A stretch of DNA of 12,559 nucleotides. Origin: Hyphomicrobiales bacterium. GTDB taxonomy: Bacteria > Pseudomonadota > Alphaproteobacteria > Rhizobiales > Aestuariivirgaceae. The position numbers and the translations under genes were made by a program. The stretch is taken from positions 1 through 12,559 of the forward strand of contig JALSNA010000222.1 of NCBI GenBank assembly GCA_026987255.1. Direction: 5' to 3'. This document shows, piece after piece, positions 1-6,477 of this stretch. The notes below the pieces were generated by a model, which had not been told where the DNA came from, searched no databases, and worked only from the letters and a program-made list of their open reading frames with translations. Position 1 is the stretch's first letter; every line of letters starts with the position of its first letter.

Positions 1-99
1 CTATATCAACAAAAATGCATAACCTGATCTCATCGCCCCGTTCCCGGCAAAGTTCCCGCATCCGCTGCCAGAGCACCAGACAGAGCGCGAACCATTCAC

Positions 100-266
100 C
101 TAGGGTCAGGACTCATAAAGAGGGATGGCAGATGCAGGATTTTGGCAAAATCCCGGTGTCTTTTCGTCCCCAGGCAATACTTGAAGGTATTGGCAAGGGC
201 GAAAAGGCTCCGGGATGAAGCATGAATCCTGCATATGCCGTTCAAATTTATGGGTCCTGAGCCTAG
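100..266. repeat. MITE-like 165-bp near-palindrome with CTAG/TA ends
   Basis: The stretch folds back on itself almost end to end. The left end TAGGGTCAGGACTCATAAA (101-119) is matched by the reverse complement of the right end (247-265), which reads TAGGCTCAGGACCCATAAA. Pairing continues inward through ATGCAGGATT, ATCCCGG and CTTTTCG blocks to a central palindrome CAATAC-TTGAAG-GTATTG at 175-192. About three quarters of positions pair. Both ends lie in a CTAG tetranucleotide (100-103 and 263-266), which could be a target duplication of CTAG or of TA. There is no transposase reading frame inside. It resembles a miniature inverted-repeat element or the relic of a short insertion sequence, ending about 10 bp beyond the protease stop codon. 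As RNA it would form a very long hairpin and could affect the operon's 3' end. The parent element is not identified. Confidence 0.65.
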
Positions 267-275
267 GGTCTGGCC

Positions 276-1775
276 TCAGGGGCGCTTGTCCAGCCACAGG
301 GCAATGTAGCGCGGATCGAAGCCGGCCGCCTTGCGCAGCACCAGCAGGGGGATGGCCTTGCGGCCCTTCTTGCGGAAAATGGCGATCTGGGCCGCGACAT
401 CATCCGGGCTGGTGACATCCGCACCGCCGGCCTGCTGGATCACGTCACCGGCCGCCAGCCCCTTCTTTTCGGCATCGGAATCCGTCTTGACGGAAATGAC
501 CACCACGCCCTTCCCTACGCTTTCCGGAATGGCGTATTTTGCCCGCATGGCCTTGTCCAGGGCCGCCAGCTTCATGCCCAGAAGCTGCGAGGCATGCAGC
601 TTGGCCAGTTCCGTCTTCTTCTTTTCCGCCTGCGCCTTGATGAGCTTTTCGCCCTTTTCCAGCCGCCCCAGGGTGACCTTGATCTCCATGGGCTTGCCAT
701 CGCGCATGATCTTGACGACGACCTCCTCGCCCACCGGCGTTTCGGCCACGATGCGCGGCAGATCGCGCATCCTGACCACCTTCACGCCATTGAAGGAAAT
801 GATCACGTCGCGCGGCTTCAGGCCCGCCTTCTGGGCCGGGCCGCCCCTGGTGACATCGGCGATGAGCGCCCCTTCCGGCTTGTCCAGCCCCAGCCCCTCG
901 GCCAGGTCCCTGGTGATCGTCTGAATGCGCACGCCAAGCCAGCCGCGGCGCGTCTCGCCATACTTGATGAGCTGGGCGGTGACCTTCTTCGCCAGGTTGG
1001 AGGGAATGGAAAAGCCGATGCCCACCGAGCCGCCGGAGGGCGAGAGAATGGCCGAGTTGATGCCCACCACCTCGCCGTGCATGTTGAACAGCGGGCCGCC
1101 GGAATTGCCCTTGTTGATGGCCGCGTCCGTCTGGATGAAATCGTCATAGGGCCCGGAGTTGATGTCGCGCCCGCGGGCCGAGACGATCCCCAAGGTGACC
1201 GTGCCGCCCAGCCCGAAGGGGTTGCCGATGGCCAGCACCCAGTCCCCCACTTCGGTCTTGTCCGAATCGCCAAAGGTGACATAGGGCAAGGGCTTTTTCG
1301 GCTTGACGATGAGCACCGCCAGATCGGTCTTCGGGTCACGGCCGCGCAAGGTGGCCTTCAGGCGGGTGCCGTCCTTCAGGTTGACGTAAATCTCGTCGGC
1401 GTTCTTGATCACATGGTTGTTGGTGATGATGATGCCCTTGGGATCGATGATGAACCCCGATCCCAGGGCCGAGGCCTTGCGCCTTTGGTGCTCCGGCGGC
1501 ATCTTGCCGCCCCGGCGCTTGAAAAAGTCGCGAAACTGCTTGTCGAAGGGCCCGCCGTGCGGGCTGGGCAAGGCCCCCTTGCGCTTGAAGGTGGTGGAGA
1601 TGTTGACCACCGCCTCGCTCAGTGCCCGCGCCAGCGGCGCCACCGAGCGCGGCGCTTCAAATCCGGTGACCTTCTGCGCCTGCGATGGCTGGGCATATGC
1701 CGCGCCAGGCTGGGCGGCAAGCGTCAGCAAGACCCCCAGGGCGGCCAGCTTGAGCATGTTCGGCGCATGGATCAT
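276..1775 (-). CDS. degP: DegP/HtrA (Do) family periplasmic serine protease
   Basis: Serine endoprotease and chaperone that clears misfolded envelope proteins. Using the start at 1775 (499 aa), residues 1 to about 28 form a signal peptide ending AAYA before QPSQ. A trypsin-like domain follows with the triad His121 (NNHVI), Asp151 (KTDLAVL) and Ser225 (GNSGGPL). Two PDZ domains follow, roughly 275-370 and 395-485, the second reading AEKKGLAAGDVI. Length and layout match the Do family. An upstream ATG at 1805 overlaps the DUF2065 stop as ATGA. The ATG at 1775 is preferred because GAAGGAG sits at proper spacing before it and the extra ten residues are acidic and spoil the signal peptide. It is the last gene of the hflK operon, so it is probably co-transcribed with the FtsH-modulating complex. 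Family is clear; DegP versus DegQ/MucD naming is not resolved. Confidence 0.93.
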   Translation of the reverse strand: MIHAPNMLKLAALGVLLTLAAQPGAAYAQPSQAQKVTGFEAPRSVAPLARALSEAVVNISTTFKRKGALPSPHGGPFDKQFRDFFKRRGGKMPPEHQRRKASALGSGFIIDPKGIIITNNHVIKNADEIYVNLKDGTRLKATLRGRDPKTDLAVLIVKPKKPLPYVTFGDSDKTEVGDWVLAIGNPFGLGGTVTLGIVSARGRDINSGPYDDFIQTDAAINKGNSGGPLFNMHGEVVGINSAILSPSGGSVGIGFSIPSNLAKKVTAQLIKYGETRRGWLGVRIQTITRDLAEGLGLDKPEGALIADVTRGGPAQKAGLKPRDVIISFNGVKVVRMRDLPRIVAETPVGEEVVVKIMRDGKPMEIKVTLGRLEKGEKLIKAQAEKKKTELAKLHASQLLGMKLAALDKAMRAKYAIPESVGKGVVVISVKTDSDAEKKGLAAGDVIQQAGGADVTSPDDVAAQIAIFRKKGRKAIPLLVLRKAAGFDPRYIALWLDKRP

Positions 1776-1801
1776 GGCCTTGTCTCCTTCGTTGTCAGTC
1801 G

Positions 1802-2002
1802 TCATCCCGCCAGGACGACGCGGGCAAAATAGACCACCAGGAGGCCCGCGCCTATGGCAAATAGGCCACCGGCGCGCAGCTGGTCGTCCTCCATTCGCAA
1901 GATCATGGCGGCCATGCGCTTCAGCCCTTGCGGCGAGATGGCATAGAGCAGCCCCTCGATCACCAGGACGAAGCCGATGGCGCCAACGATCATCGCCGTC
2001 AT
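1802..2002 (-). CDS. DUF2065 small inner-membrane protein
   Basis: A 66-residue protein made mostly of two hydrophobic segments (about residues 2-22 and 44-63) separated by a short charged stretch, KRMAAMILRMEDDQLR. This size and pattern match the DUF2065 (YjeT-like) family, which is often encoded directly after hflC in proteobacteria. Its biochemical role is unknown. The start codon overlaps the hflC stop in an ATGA, and its own stop overlaps an alternative protease start the same way, so translation is probably coupled. By position it may help the HflKC-FtsH membrane protease system or the downstream periplasmic protease; that is inference from synteny only. Confidence 0.85.
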   Translation of the reverse strand: MTAMIVGAIGFVLVIEGLLYAISPQGLKRMAAMILRMEDDQLRAGGLFAIGAGLLVVYFARVVLAG

Positions 2003-2904
2003 TGCGCGCCCGCCCCCGCCGGTGCGCGGCCCTTCAGCGGTTTTTCCGAAGAGTTGCCGAAGTAGCGGAAGAACTCCGATTTCGGCTCCACCACCAGGGT
2101 CGTGCCTTTCGTCAGGCTCTGTTCGTAGGCCTTCATGGAGCGGTAGAAGGCGAAGAAGTCCCTGTCCTTGCCGAAGGCCCTGGCGAAGACGGCGTTGCGC
2201 GCCGCATCGCCCTGGCCGCGGATGATCTCGGCCTGCTTTTGGGCATTGGCCACCATCTCCACCTTCTGGCGGTCGGCCTCGGCGGTGATCTTGGCCGATT
2301 TGGCCCGCCCCACGGCGCGCAGCTGGGCGGCCTCGGCGAAGCGCTCGGCGTTCATCCGGTCATAGGTGTCCTTGAGCACCTCCGGCATGAGATCGGTGCG
2401 CCGCACCCGCACATCGACGATGTCGATGCCCAGCGCCTTGGCCTCCGGGCGCACGATCTGGGCGATTTCGTGCATCATGGCCTCGCGGTCCTTGGACAGG
2501 GCGGCATCGAAGGTGCGCCGCCCGTAGACGGCCCGCAAGGCGGCCTCGATGCGGGTTTCCAGCCGGTTCTTGGCGCGCGTCAGGGAGGCCCCCACGGTCT
2601 GCCGGAACTTCACCGGATCGGTGATGCGCAAAACGGTGATGGCGTCCACCATGTAGCGCCGCCCGTCCACCACCTGCACGGACTTGTCCGGTGTTTCAAA
2701 GAACATGATGCGCTTTTCGATGCGCACCAGCTCGTCGAGAACGGGCAGCTTGAAGTTCAGCCCCGGCTCGCGGATGGCCTTCTGGATCTTGCCGAAGCGC
2801 ACCACGAGCACCTGCTCGCGCTGATCGACCGTGAAAATGGATGACCAGGCCAGAAGGGCCAGCACGCCAAGCGCGATCAGGCCGATGGATCTTGTGCCGT
2901 TCAT
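1999..2904 (-). CDS. hflC: HflC, FtsH-modulating SPFH/prohibitin-type membrane protein
   Basis: Subunit of the HflK-HflC complex, which forms a cage around the FtsH protease in the inner membrane and modulates its access to membrane substrates. The 301-aa product has one N-terminal transmembrane segment (about residues 6-22). An SPFH/band-7 domain follows, starting VDQREQVLVVRFGKI. A long charged helical region (about 185-245, with EAADRQ-like repeats of Ala, Glu and Lys) is typical of the family. Length is close to the usual 290-330 residues. GGGAGGG lies just upstream of the ATG. The start overlaps the hflK stop by four bases, a conserved arrangement that favours equal synthesis of the two partners. 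The C-terminal tail (KGRAPAGAGAQ) looks disordered. Confidence 0.97.
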   Translation of the reverse strand: MNGTRSIGLIALGVLALLAWSSIFTVDQREQVLVVRFGKIQKAIREPGLNFKLPVLDELVRIEKRIMFFETPDKSVQVVDGRRYMVDAITVLRITDPVKFRQTVGASLTRAKNRLETRIEAALRAVYGRRTFDAALSKDREAMMHEIAQIVRPEAKALGIDIVDVRVRRTDLMPEVLKDTYDRMNAERFAEAAQLRAVGRAKSAKITAEADRQKVEMVANAQKQAEIIRGQGDAARNAVFARAFGKDRDFFAFYRSMKAYEQSLTKGTTLVVEPKSEFFRYFGNSSEKPLKGRAPAGAGAQ

Positions 2905-4007
2905 TGGCCAGCCCTCCCGCCATTGTCCCTGGAGGATGTGCCCAGCCTGTCCAGCGGCAGATAGGGCACCACGGACGAGCCCTTGTCATTTTGCATGATG
3001 AACTTCTTCGCCTTGTCCATGACCTTTTCCAGCGTCTCGATATAGATGCGCTTGCGGGTCACGTCCGGCGCCTTTTCATATTCCTTCAAAACCTGCTCGA
3101 AGCGCGCCGCCTCGCCTTCGGCCTCGGCCACCACCTTGGCCTTGTAGGCCTTGGCCTGCTCGATGATCTGGGCGGCGCGGCCGCGCGCCTCGCCGAGCAC
3201 CCGGTTGCGGTAGCGCTCGGCCTCGCGGATGAACTTGCTCTGGTTCTGCTCGGCCCTTTGCACCTCCTCGAAGGCGTCGATGACCTGCGGCGGCGGGTCG
3301 GCCTTCTCCAGCTGCACCGAGATGATCTGGATGCCGGCCTTGTATTTGTCCATGGTTTTCTGGATCAGGTCGCGCACCTCCTCCTGGGCCTTGACGCGGC
3401 CACGGGTGCGGATTTCCTCCGCCGGGGTGCGGCCCACCACCTCGCGCATGGCGCTTTCGGCCACCACCCTGGTCAGCGCCACGGGGGAGCGCACATCGAA
3501 AAGGAACTCCTTGGCATCGCGGATGCGCCACAGGACGGTGAACTTGATGTCGACGATGTTCTGATCGCCGGCCAGCATGAGGCTTTCGGACTTGTTGCGG
3601 CCATAGCTGATCTGGTTTTCCTTCAGCACCTTGGGCCGCTCGACGGTCTCGATGGGCCAGGCGGCGAAATGCAGACCGGGGCCGGTGGTGCGGTTGTATT
3701 TGCCAAAGCGCAGCACCACGCCGTTCTCGTCCGGCTGCACGCGGTAGAAGCTGTTGAAGGCCCAAAGCGCCACCAGCGCTGCGGCCACCAGCAGGGCCAC
3801 GCCCTTGCCGCCGGAGCCAAAGCCGCTCCCGCCGGAGCCGGAGCGGCCGCCAGAACCGCCGAAGATGTCGCGCAGCTTGTCCTGTCCCTTGCGGATGATC
3901 TCGTCCAGATCGGGCGGCGTGCCGCCGCCTTTCGGGCCAGAGGGCCCCTGTGGCCCCTGTCCCCAGGGGCCGCCGGAATTGCCGCCGCCCTGATTGCTCC
4001 ATGGCAT
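2901..4007 (-). CDS. hflK: HflK, FtsH-modulating SPFH/prohibitin-type membrane protein
   Basis: Partner of HflC in the FtsH-associated membrane complex. The 368-aa protein begins MPWSNQGGG and has a Gly/Pro-rich, probably disordered cytoplasmic N-terminus (residues 1-66). One transmembrane helix follows (about 68-87), then an SPFH domain beginning VQPDENGVVLRFGKY. A long Ala/Glu/Lys/Arg-rich coiled-coil section covers about 235-310. The Gly-rich head before the membrane span is the usual way to tell HflK from HflC. An AGGA sequence precedes the start by a normal distance. It is the first gene of the hflK-hflC-DUF2065-protease operon, with a predicted promoter at 4085-4113. The C-terminus runs into hflC with an ATGA overlap. 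Confidence 0.97.
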   Translation of the reverse strand: MPWSNQGGGNSGGPWGQGPQGPSGPKGGGTPPDLDEIIRKGQDKLRDIFGGSGGRSGSGGSGFGSGGKGVALLVAAALVALWAFNSFYRVQPDENGVVLRFGKYNRTTGPGLHFAAWPIETVERPKVLKENQISYGRNKSESLMLAGDQNIVDIKFTVLWRIRDAKEFLFDVRSPVALTRVVAESAMREVVGRTPAEEIRTRGRVKAQEEVRDLIQKTMDKYKAGIQIISVQLEKADPPPQVIDAFEEVQRAEQNQSKFIREAERYRNRVLGEARGRAAQIIEQAKAYKAKVVAEAEGEAARFEQVLKEYEKAPDVTRKRIYIETLEKVMDKAKKFIMQNDKGSSVVPYLPLDRLGTSSRDNGGRAGQ

Positions 4008-4084
4008 GAGTGCTGTTTTTCCTCTCTCGATTGTAATGGCAAGGCGCTTGACGCCGCCTGCCCGGCCGGGTTTGCTGCCAATTG

Positions 4085-4113
4085 ATTATGTTTCGCATTT
4101 ATAGGACAGGCAA
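4085..4113 (-). promoter_or_regulatory. Predicted sigma-70-like promoter of the hflK operon
   Basis: On the minus strand TTGCCT (4108-4113) is followed after exactly 17 bp by CATAAT (4085-4090), matching four and five of the six consensus positions. This predicts a start near 4078 and an untranslated leader of about 70 nt before hflK. The -35 box directly abuts the ATG of the divergent chaN-type gene and overlaps its ribosome-binding region. Confidence 0.55.
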
Positions 4114-5190
4114 ATGACGAAAGTCCATGAACATTCTGGTAATGTTTCCCTCCTCAGGCCGCTGGCGCTGGCCGCCGCCGTGCTCGCCGGGGTGGCCGCA
4201 AGCGGCGCGGCGCGGGCGCAAGGCAAGGCCCCTTTCGGCCCCTGGCAGGCCAAGGTGTTGCGCAACCATCCGCTGGTGGGGCAAATCATCGATGCGAAAA
4301 CCCTCGCACCGGTGAGCCGCAAGCAGCTGGAAGAGCGCCTCGGCAAGGCCGCCATCGCCATTTTCGGCGAGGTTCACGACAACCCCGATCACCACCGCAT
4401 CCAGGCCCGGTTGCTGCGCGCCTTCGCCAAAGGGCGCGGCAAGCCGCCCAAGGTGGTTTACGAGATGATCCCGCTGGACAAGGAGGGCGCGCTGTCGGCC
4501 CTGAAGGGGGCGCGCAAGCTCTCCGCCAATGCCGTTTTCGACATCGTGGACTGGGACAAGTCCGGCTGGCCGTCGCGGGCCCTCTATGCGCCGGTGATGC
4601 GCGCCACGGTGGATATCTCCGGCCTGCCGGTGCCCGCCGGGCTGCCGCGCGATCTGGTGCGCAAGGTCTCGAAACAGGGGCTGGCGGCGCTGACGCGCAT
4701 GCAGATCGGGCAATACCGTCTGGGCCCCCTGCCGCCGAAGATGCAAAAGGCGCTGGAAAAGGACATCATCAAGAGCCATTGCGACATGATCCCGCCCGCC
4801 GCCGCGCGGGCCATGGCCCCTGTGCAAAGGCTGCGCGACGCCCTGCTGGCCGCTCAGCTGGCCGATGCCTGGCAAAAGGCCGGCTCGGCGGCCCTCATCG
4901 CCGGAGATGGCCATGCCCGCAAGGATCGCGGCGCGCCCTACTACCTGAAGCGCCAGAAAGCGCCCTTCATGGGAACCAGGGCGCGCGACATTCCCGATCC
5001 GCTGGTGGTGTGGCTGGCGGAAGCCAATGACAAGGCGGCAACCATCCGCGATCTTTTGCCCAAGGATGCAAGCCCTGCGCAGCTGGCCGACATCATCATC
5101 GTCACCCCGCGCGCGAAGCGTGAGGATCCGTGCGAGCGGTTCCGCAAGTTCATGCGCCACAAGAACAAGTCCGGGAAAATGGACAATTGA
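4114..5190 (+). CDS. Secreted ChaN-family haem-binding protein
   Basis: A 358-aa exported protein of the ChaN/'haem-binding uptake' family (PF04187-type), whose Campylobacter member binds haem as a surface lipoprotein. Residues 1-35 form a signal peptide (basic start, hydrophobic LALAAAVLAGVAA, cleavage after AARA). The family motifs are visible: FGEVHDNPDHH at about 84-94, YEM at 116-118, a conserved SHCDMI at 221-226, and AGDGHARKDRGAPYYL at 263-278. No lipobox cysteine is present, so it should be soluble in the periplasm rather than lipid-anchored. A weak AGGACAG precedes the ATG. It is divergent from hflK with only 106 bp between them, and convergent with tusE. A role in haem or iron acquisition is inferred from the family; a general cofactor role is also possible. 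Confidence 0.85.
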   Translation: MTKVHEHSGNVSLLRPLALAAAVLAGVAASGAARAQGKAPFGPWQAKVLRNHPLVGQIIDAKTLAPVSRKQLEERLGKAAIAIFGEVHDNPDHHRIQARLLRAFAKGRGKPPKVVYEMIPLDKEGALSALKGARKLSANAVFDIVDWDKSGWPSRALYAPVMRATVDISGLPVPAGLPRDLVRKVSKQGLAALTRMQIGQYRLGPLPPKMQKALEKDIIKSHCDMIPPAAARAMAPVQRLRDALLAAQLADAWQKAGSAALIAGDGHARKDRGAPYYLKRQKAPFMGTRARDIPDPLVVWLAEANDKAATIRDLLPKDASPAQLADIIIVTPRAKREDPCERFRKFMRHKNKSGKMDN

Positions 5191-5219
5191 AGCAAGGCTC
5201 GCAGACGCAGGCACCAAAA

Positions 5220-5256
5220 CCCCCGCCGGGCATGAGGCACCGGCGGGGGGTCTTCG
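5220..5256. terminator. Bidirectional GC-rich hairpin between chaN-type gene and tusE
   Basis: A perfect 10-bp stem CCCCCGCCGG (5220-5229) / CCGGCGGGGG (5240-5249) encloses a 10-nt loop. It lies between two convergent genes. The plus-strand tail reads GTCTTCG and the minus-strand tail GTTTTGG, so the uridine run is short either way; termination efficiency is uncertain but placement is right for both genes. Confidence 0.7.
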
Positions 5257-5302
5257 CTTCGAGGAGAGGAGGGAAAAGGGGCTCACGCCCCCGGTATCGC
5301 GG

Positions 5303-5611
5303 TCACACGCAGCCGGTGGGCTTGGGCAGACCGCCATACTTGGTGATCGGTTTCATCGGCCCCTGGTTCCACAGGCCGAAGATTTCCTTCTTGGAAACTC
5401 CGATATACTTCATGAACTTGCGCACTGGCGGGACGACATTATATTCGGAATAATACTCCCGCGCCTTGAGGATCTGGTCCCACATTTCATCGGTCAGCTC
5501 GATGCCATCCTCGCGCGCCATCGCCCGGCCGATCTCCGGTGTCCAGGTGGTATAATCCTTCAGGTACCCGCCGCCATCGCGCTCGGGAATTTCCACGGTC
5601 TCCGTCGTCAT
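5303..5611 (-). CDS. tusE: TusE/DsrC-family sulfur-relay protein, single cysteine
   Basis: A 102-aa protein of the DsrC/TusE/DsvC family, small carriers that pass persulfide sulfur on a C-terminal cysteine, in tRNA 2-thiouridine synthesis (TusE) or dissimilatory sulfur metabolism (DsrC). Family features include the helix containing W44, the motif YYSEYNVVPPVRKFMKYI (53-70), and the C-terminal arm GLPKPTGCV with the penultimate Cys101. The second redox cysteine of true DsrC, 11 residues upstream, is replaced by Thr90, pointing to a TusE-like carrier. AAGGAT precedes the ATG. No TusBCD or Dsr genes are nearby, so its sulfur donor must be encoded elsewhere. It has its own strong promoter (5654-5682) and an unusual pair of upstream dyads. 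Confidence 0.9.
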   Translation of the reverse strand: MTTETVEIPERDGGGYLKDYTTWTPEIGRAMAREDGIELTDEMWDQILKAREYYSEYNVVPPVRKFMKYIGVSKKEIFGLWNQGPMKPITKYGGLPKPTGCV

Positions 5612-5653
5612 GTCTCATCCTTGCTTTTGAATAGGTCATTTGCCCTGTAAAAG

Positions 5654-5682
5654 TATCTAATGATTTTAAGAACCATTGTCAA
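5654..5682 (-). promoter_or_regulatory. Near-consensus sigma-70 promoter of tusE
   Basis: On the minus strand a perfect TTGACA (5677-5682) is separated by 17 bp from TAGATA (5654-5659). The predicted start is near 5647, giving a leader of about 35 nt that contains the AAGGAT ribosome site. This is one of the best promoter matches in the window. Confidence 0.75.
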
Positions 5683-5688
5683 AATGGA

Positions 5689-5725
5689 CGGAAGCCCCAT
5701 CCCGCCAGGCGGAAGCCCCCTCCCG
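5689..5725. repeat. Two 16-bp dyads in tandem, 21 bp apart, upstream of tusE promoter
   Basis: CGGAAGCCCCATCCCG (5689-5704) and CGGAAGCCCCCTCCCG (5710-5725) differ at one position. Each is an imperfect dyad, CGGRA-N6-TYCCG. Their start-to-start distance is 21 bp, two helical turns, and the nearer copy ends 6 bp upstream of the tusE -35 box. This is the layout of paired operator or activator sites for a dimeric regulator. Confidence 0.55.
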
Positions 5726-5746
5726 AGCATCTCTATTAACCGTCTT

Positions 5747-5766
5747 AAAAACCCCGCACCGCGAGG
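5747..5766 (-). terminator. Candidate intrinsic terminator for the 207-aa orphan gene
   Basis: On the minus strand CCTCGC-GGT-GCGGGG forms a 6-bp stem with one G-U pair and is followed by TTTTT. It lies about 90 nt past the stop of the unknown gene and before the tusE promoter. A second hairpin, GCCTTTT-CCCC-AAAAGGC near 5774-5791, lies between the stop and this site. Confidence 0.5.
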
Positions 5767-5853
5767 AGCCACGAGCCTTTTCCCCAAAAGGCCCGGCCTG
5801 ACCATGAATGCCAGGGCGCGGCAAAACCGCTGGATAAACCTGGAGCCCTGCCC

Positions 5854-6477
5854 TCACCCCCCGAAGAGAGCAGCCAGCCAGGAGCTCTTGCCGGTGGTGA
5901 TCGTGTGTCCGGCCAGCCCCGGCGGGAAGGGAATCTCCGCCTCCTGCCCGCTCAGCTTCTCGCAGCGGATACGCTCCGGCAGGGCCCCCTCCTTGAATCC
6001 GGCCAGCACCAGCAGATCCTCCACCTGCGCCCCGCCGTGCCCCGCGAAGGCCTCAAGACCGGCGCGAATCTGATGGCGCAGGATCTGCGGGTTTTCATAC
6101 AGCCAGTAAAGCTCATGGGGGTTGGCGGTGATGATGCGCCGGCTTTGCCCCTGCAGGAAATGCCGCCACATGTTGAAGGGCGCCGCGATCCCCTTGCCAA
6201 AGATTTTCTTCAGCAGCGGCAGGCGAAACTCCGCTTTCCGCAGGCCCGCATTGATGGAGGTTTGCAGGACCTTGAACTCCAGCTCCGGCGGATCGACGCG
6301 CGGATCGCTCCCCTCGCCCCATGCCTTGAGCAGCATCAGGTCATCCACGTCATACAGCGCCAGCCAGAACAGCGGCAGGAACGCCCCGCAACGCGCCAGC
6401 ACCTTGGCATCAGCCATGCCGCGCGGATCGCCACGCTCGGACGTGAGGACAAGTTCGGCTTCGGCCGGATGGGTCAT
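5854..6477 (-). CDS. Hypothetical protein, 207 aa, unrecognised family
   Basis: I do not recognise this protein. The reading frame is supported by a good ribosome site (AAGGGAGGG, about 7 nt before the ATG) and flanking signals: a possible upstream promoter and a downstream hairpin with a T run. No signal peptide or convincing transmembrane helix is seen; a moderately hydrophobic stretch GAFLPLFWLALYDVDDLMLL covers 31-50. The composition is mixed acidic/basic and globular, with distinctive blocks LKKIFGKGIAAPFNMWRHFL (89-108) and ANPHELYWLYENPQILRHQI (118-137). The tail HTITTGKSSW resembles a P-loop but lacks correct glycine spacing. It stands alone between tusE and pepP, both with their own promoters, so context gives no function. 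An internal Met21 is an alternative start. Confidence 0.75.
   Translation of the reverse strand: MTHPAEAELVLTSERGDPRGMADAKVLARCGAFLPLFWLALYDVDDLMLLKAWGEGSDPRVDPPELEFKVLQTSINAGLRKAEFRLPLLKKIFGKGIAAPFNMWRHFLQGQSRRIITANPHELYWLYENPQILRHQIRAGLEAFAGHGGAQVEDLLVLAGFKEGALPERIRCEKLSGQEAEIPFPPGLAGHTITTGKSSWLAALFGG

Noticed and set aside
15..218. Small plus-strand frame at the left edge
   Set aside because: Crosses into the palindromic element, lacks a ribosome site and resembles no protein family.
594..1832. Long plus-strand open frame opposite the protease gene
   Set aside because: Antisense shadow of a well-supported gene in GC-rich DNA; composition is rich in His, Arg, Gly and Pro with no recognisable domain.
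4099..5337. 412-codon minus-strand frame opposite the ChaN-type gene
   Set aside because: The plus-strand product has a signal peptide and family motifs, the minus frame has none.
5854..5890. Walker A-like HTITTGKSS at the end of the 207-aa protein
   Set aside because: The leading glycine is one residue too far from GKS, and the motif lies at the extreme C-terminus with no NTPase fold after it.
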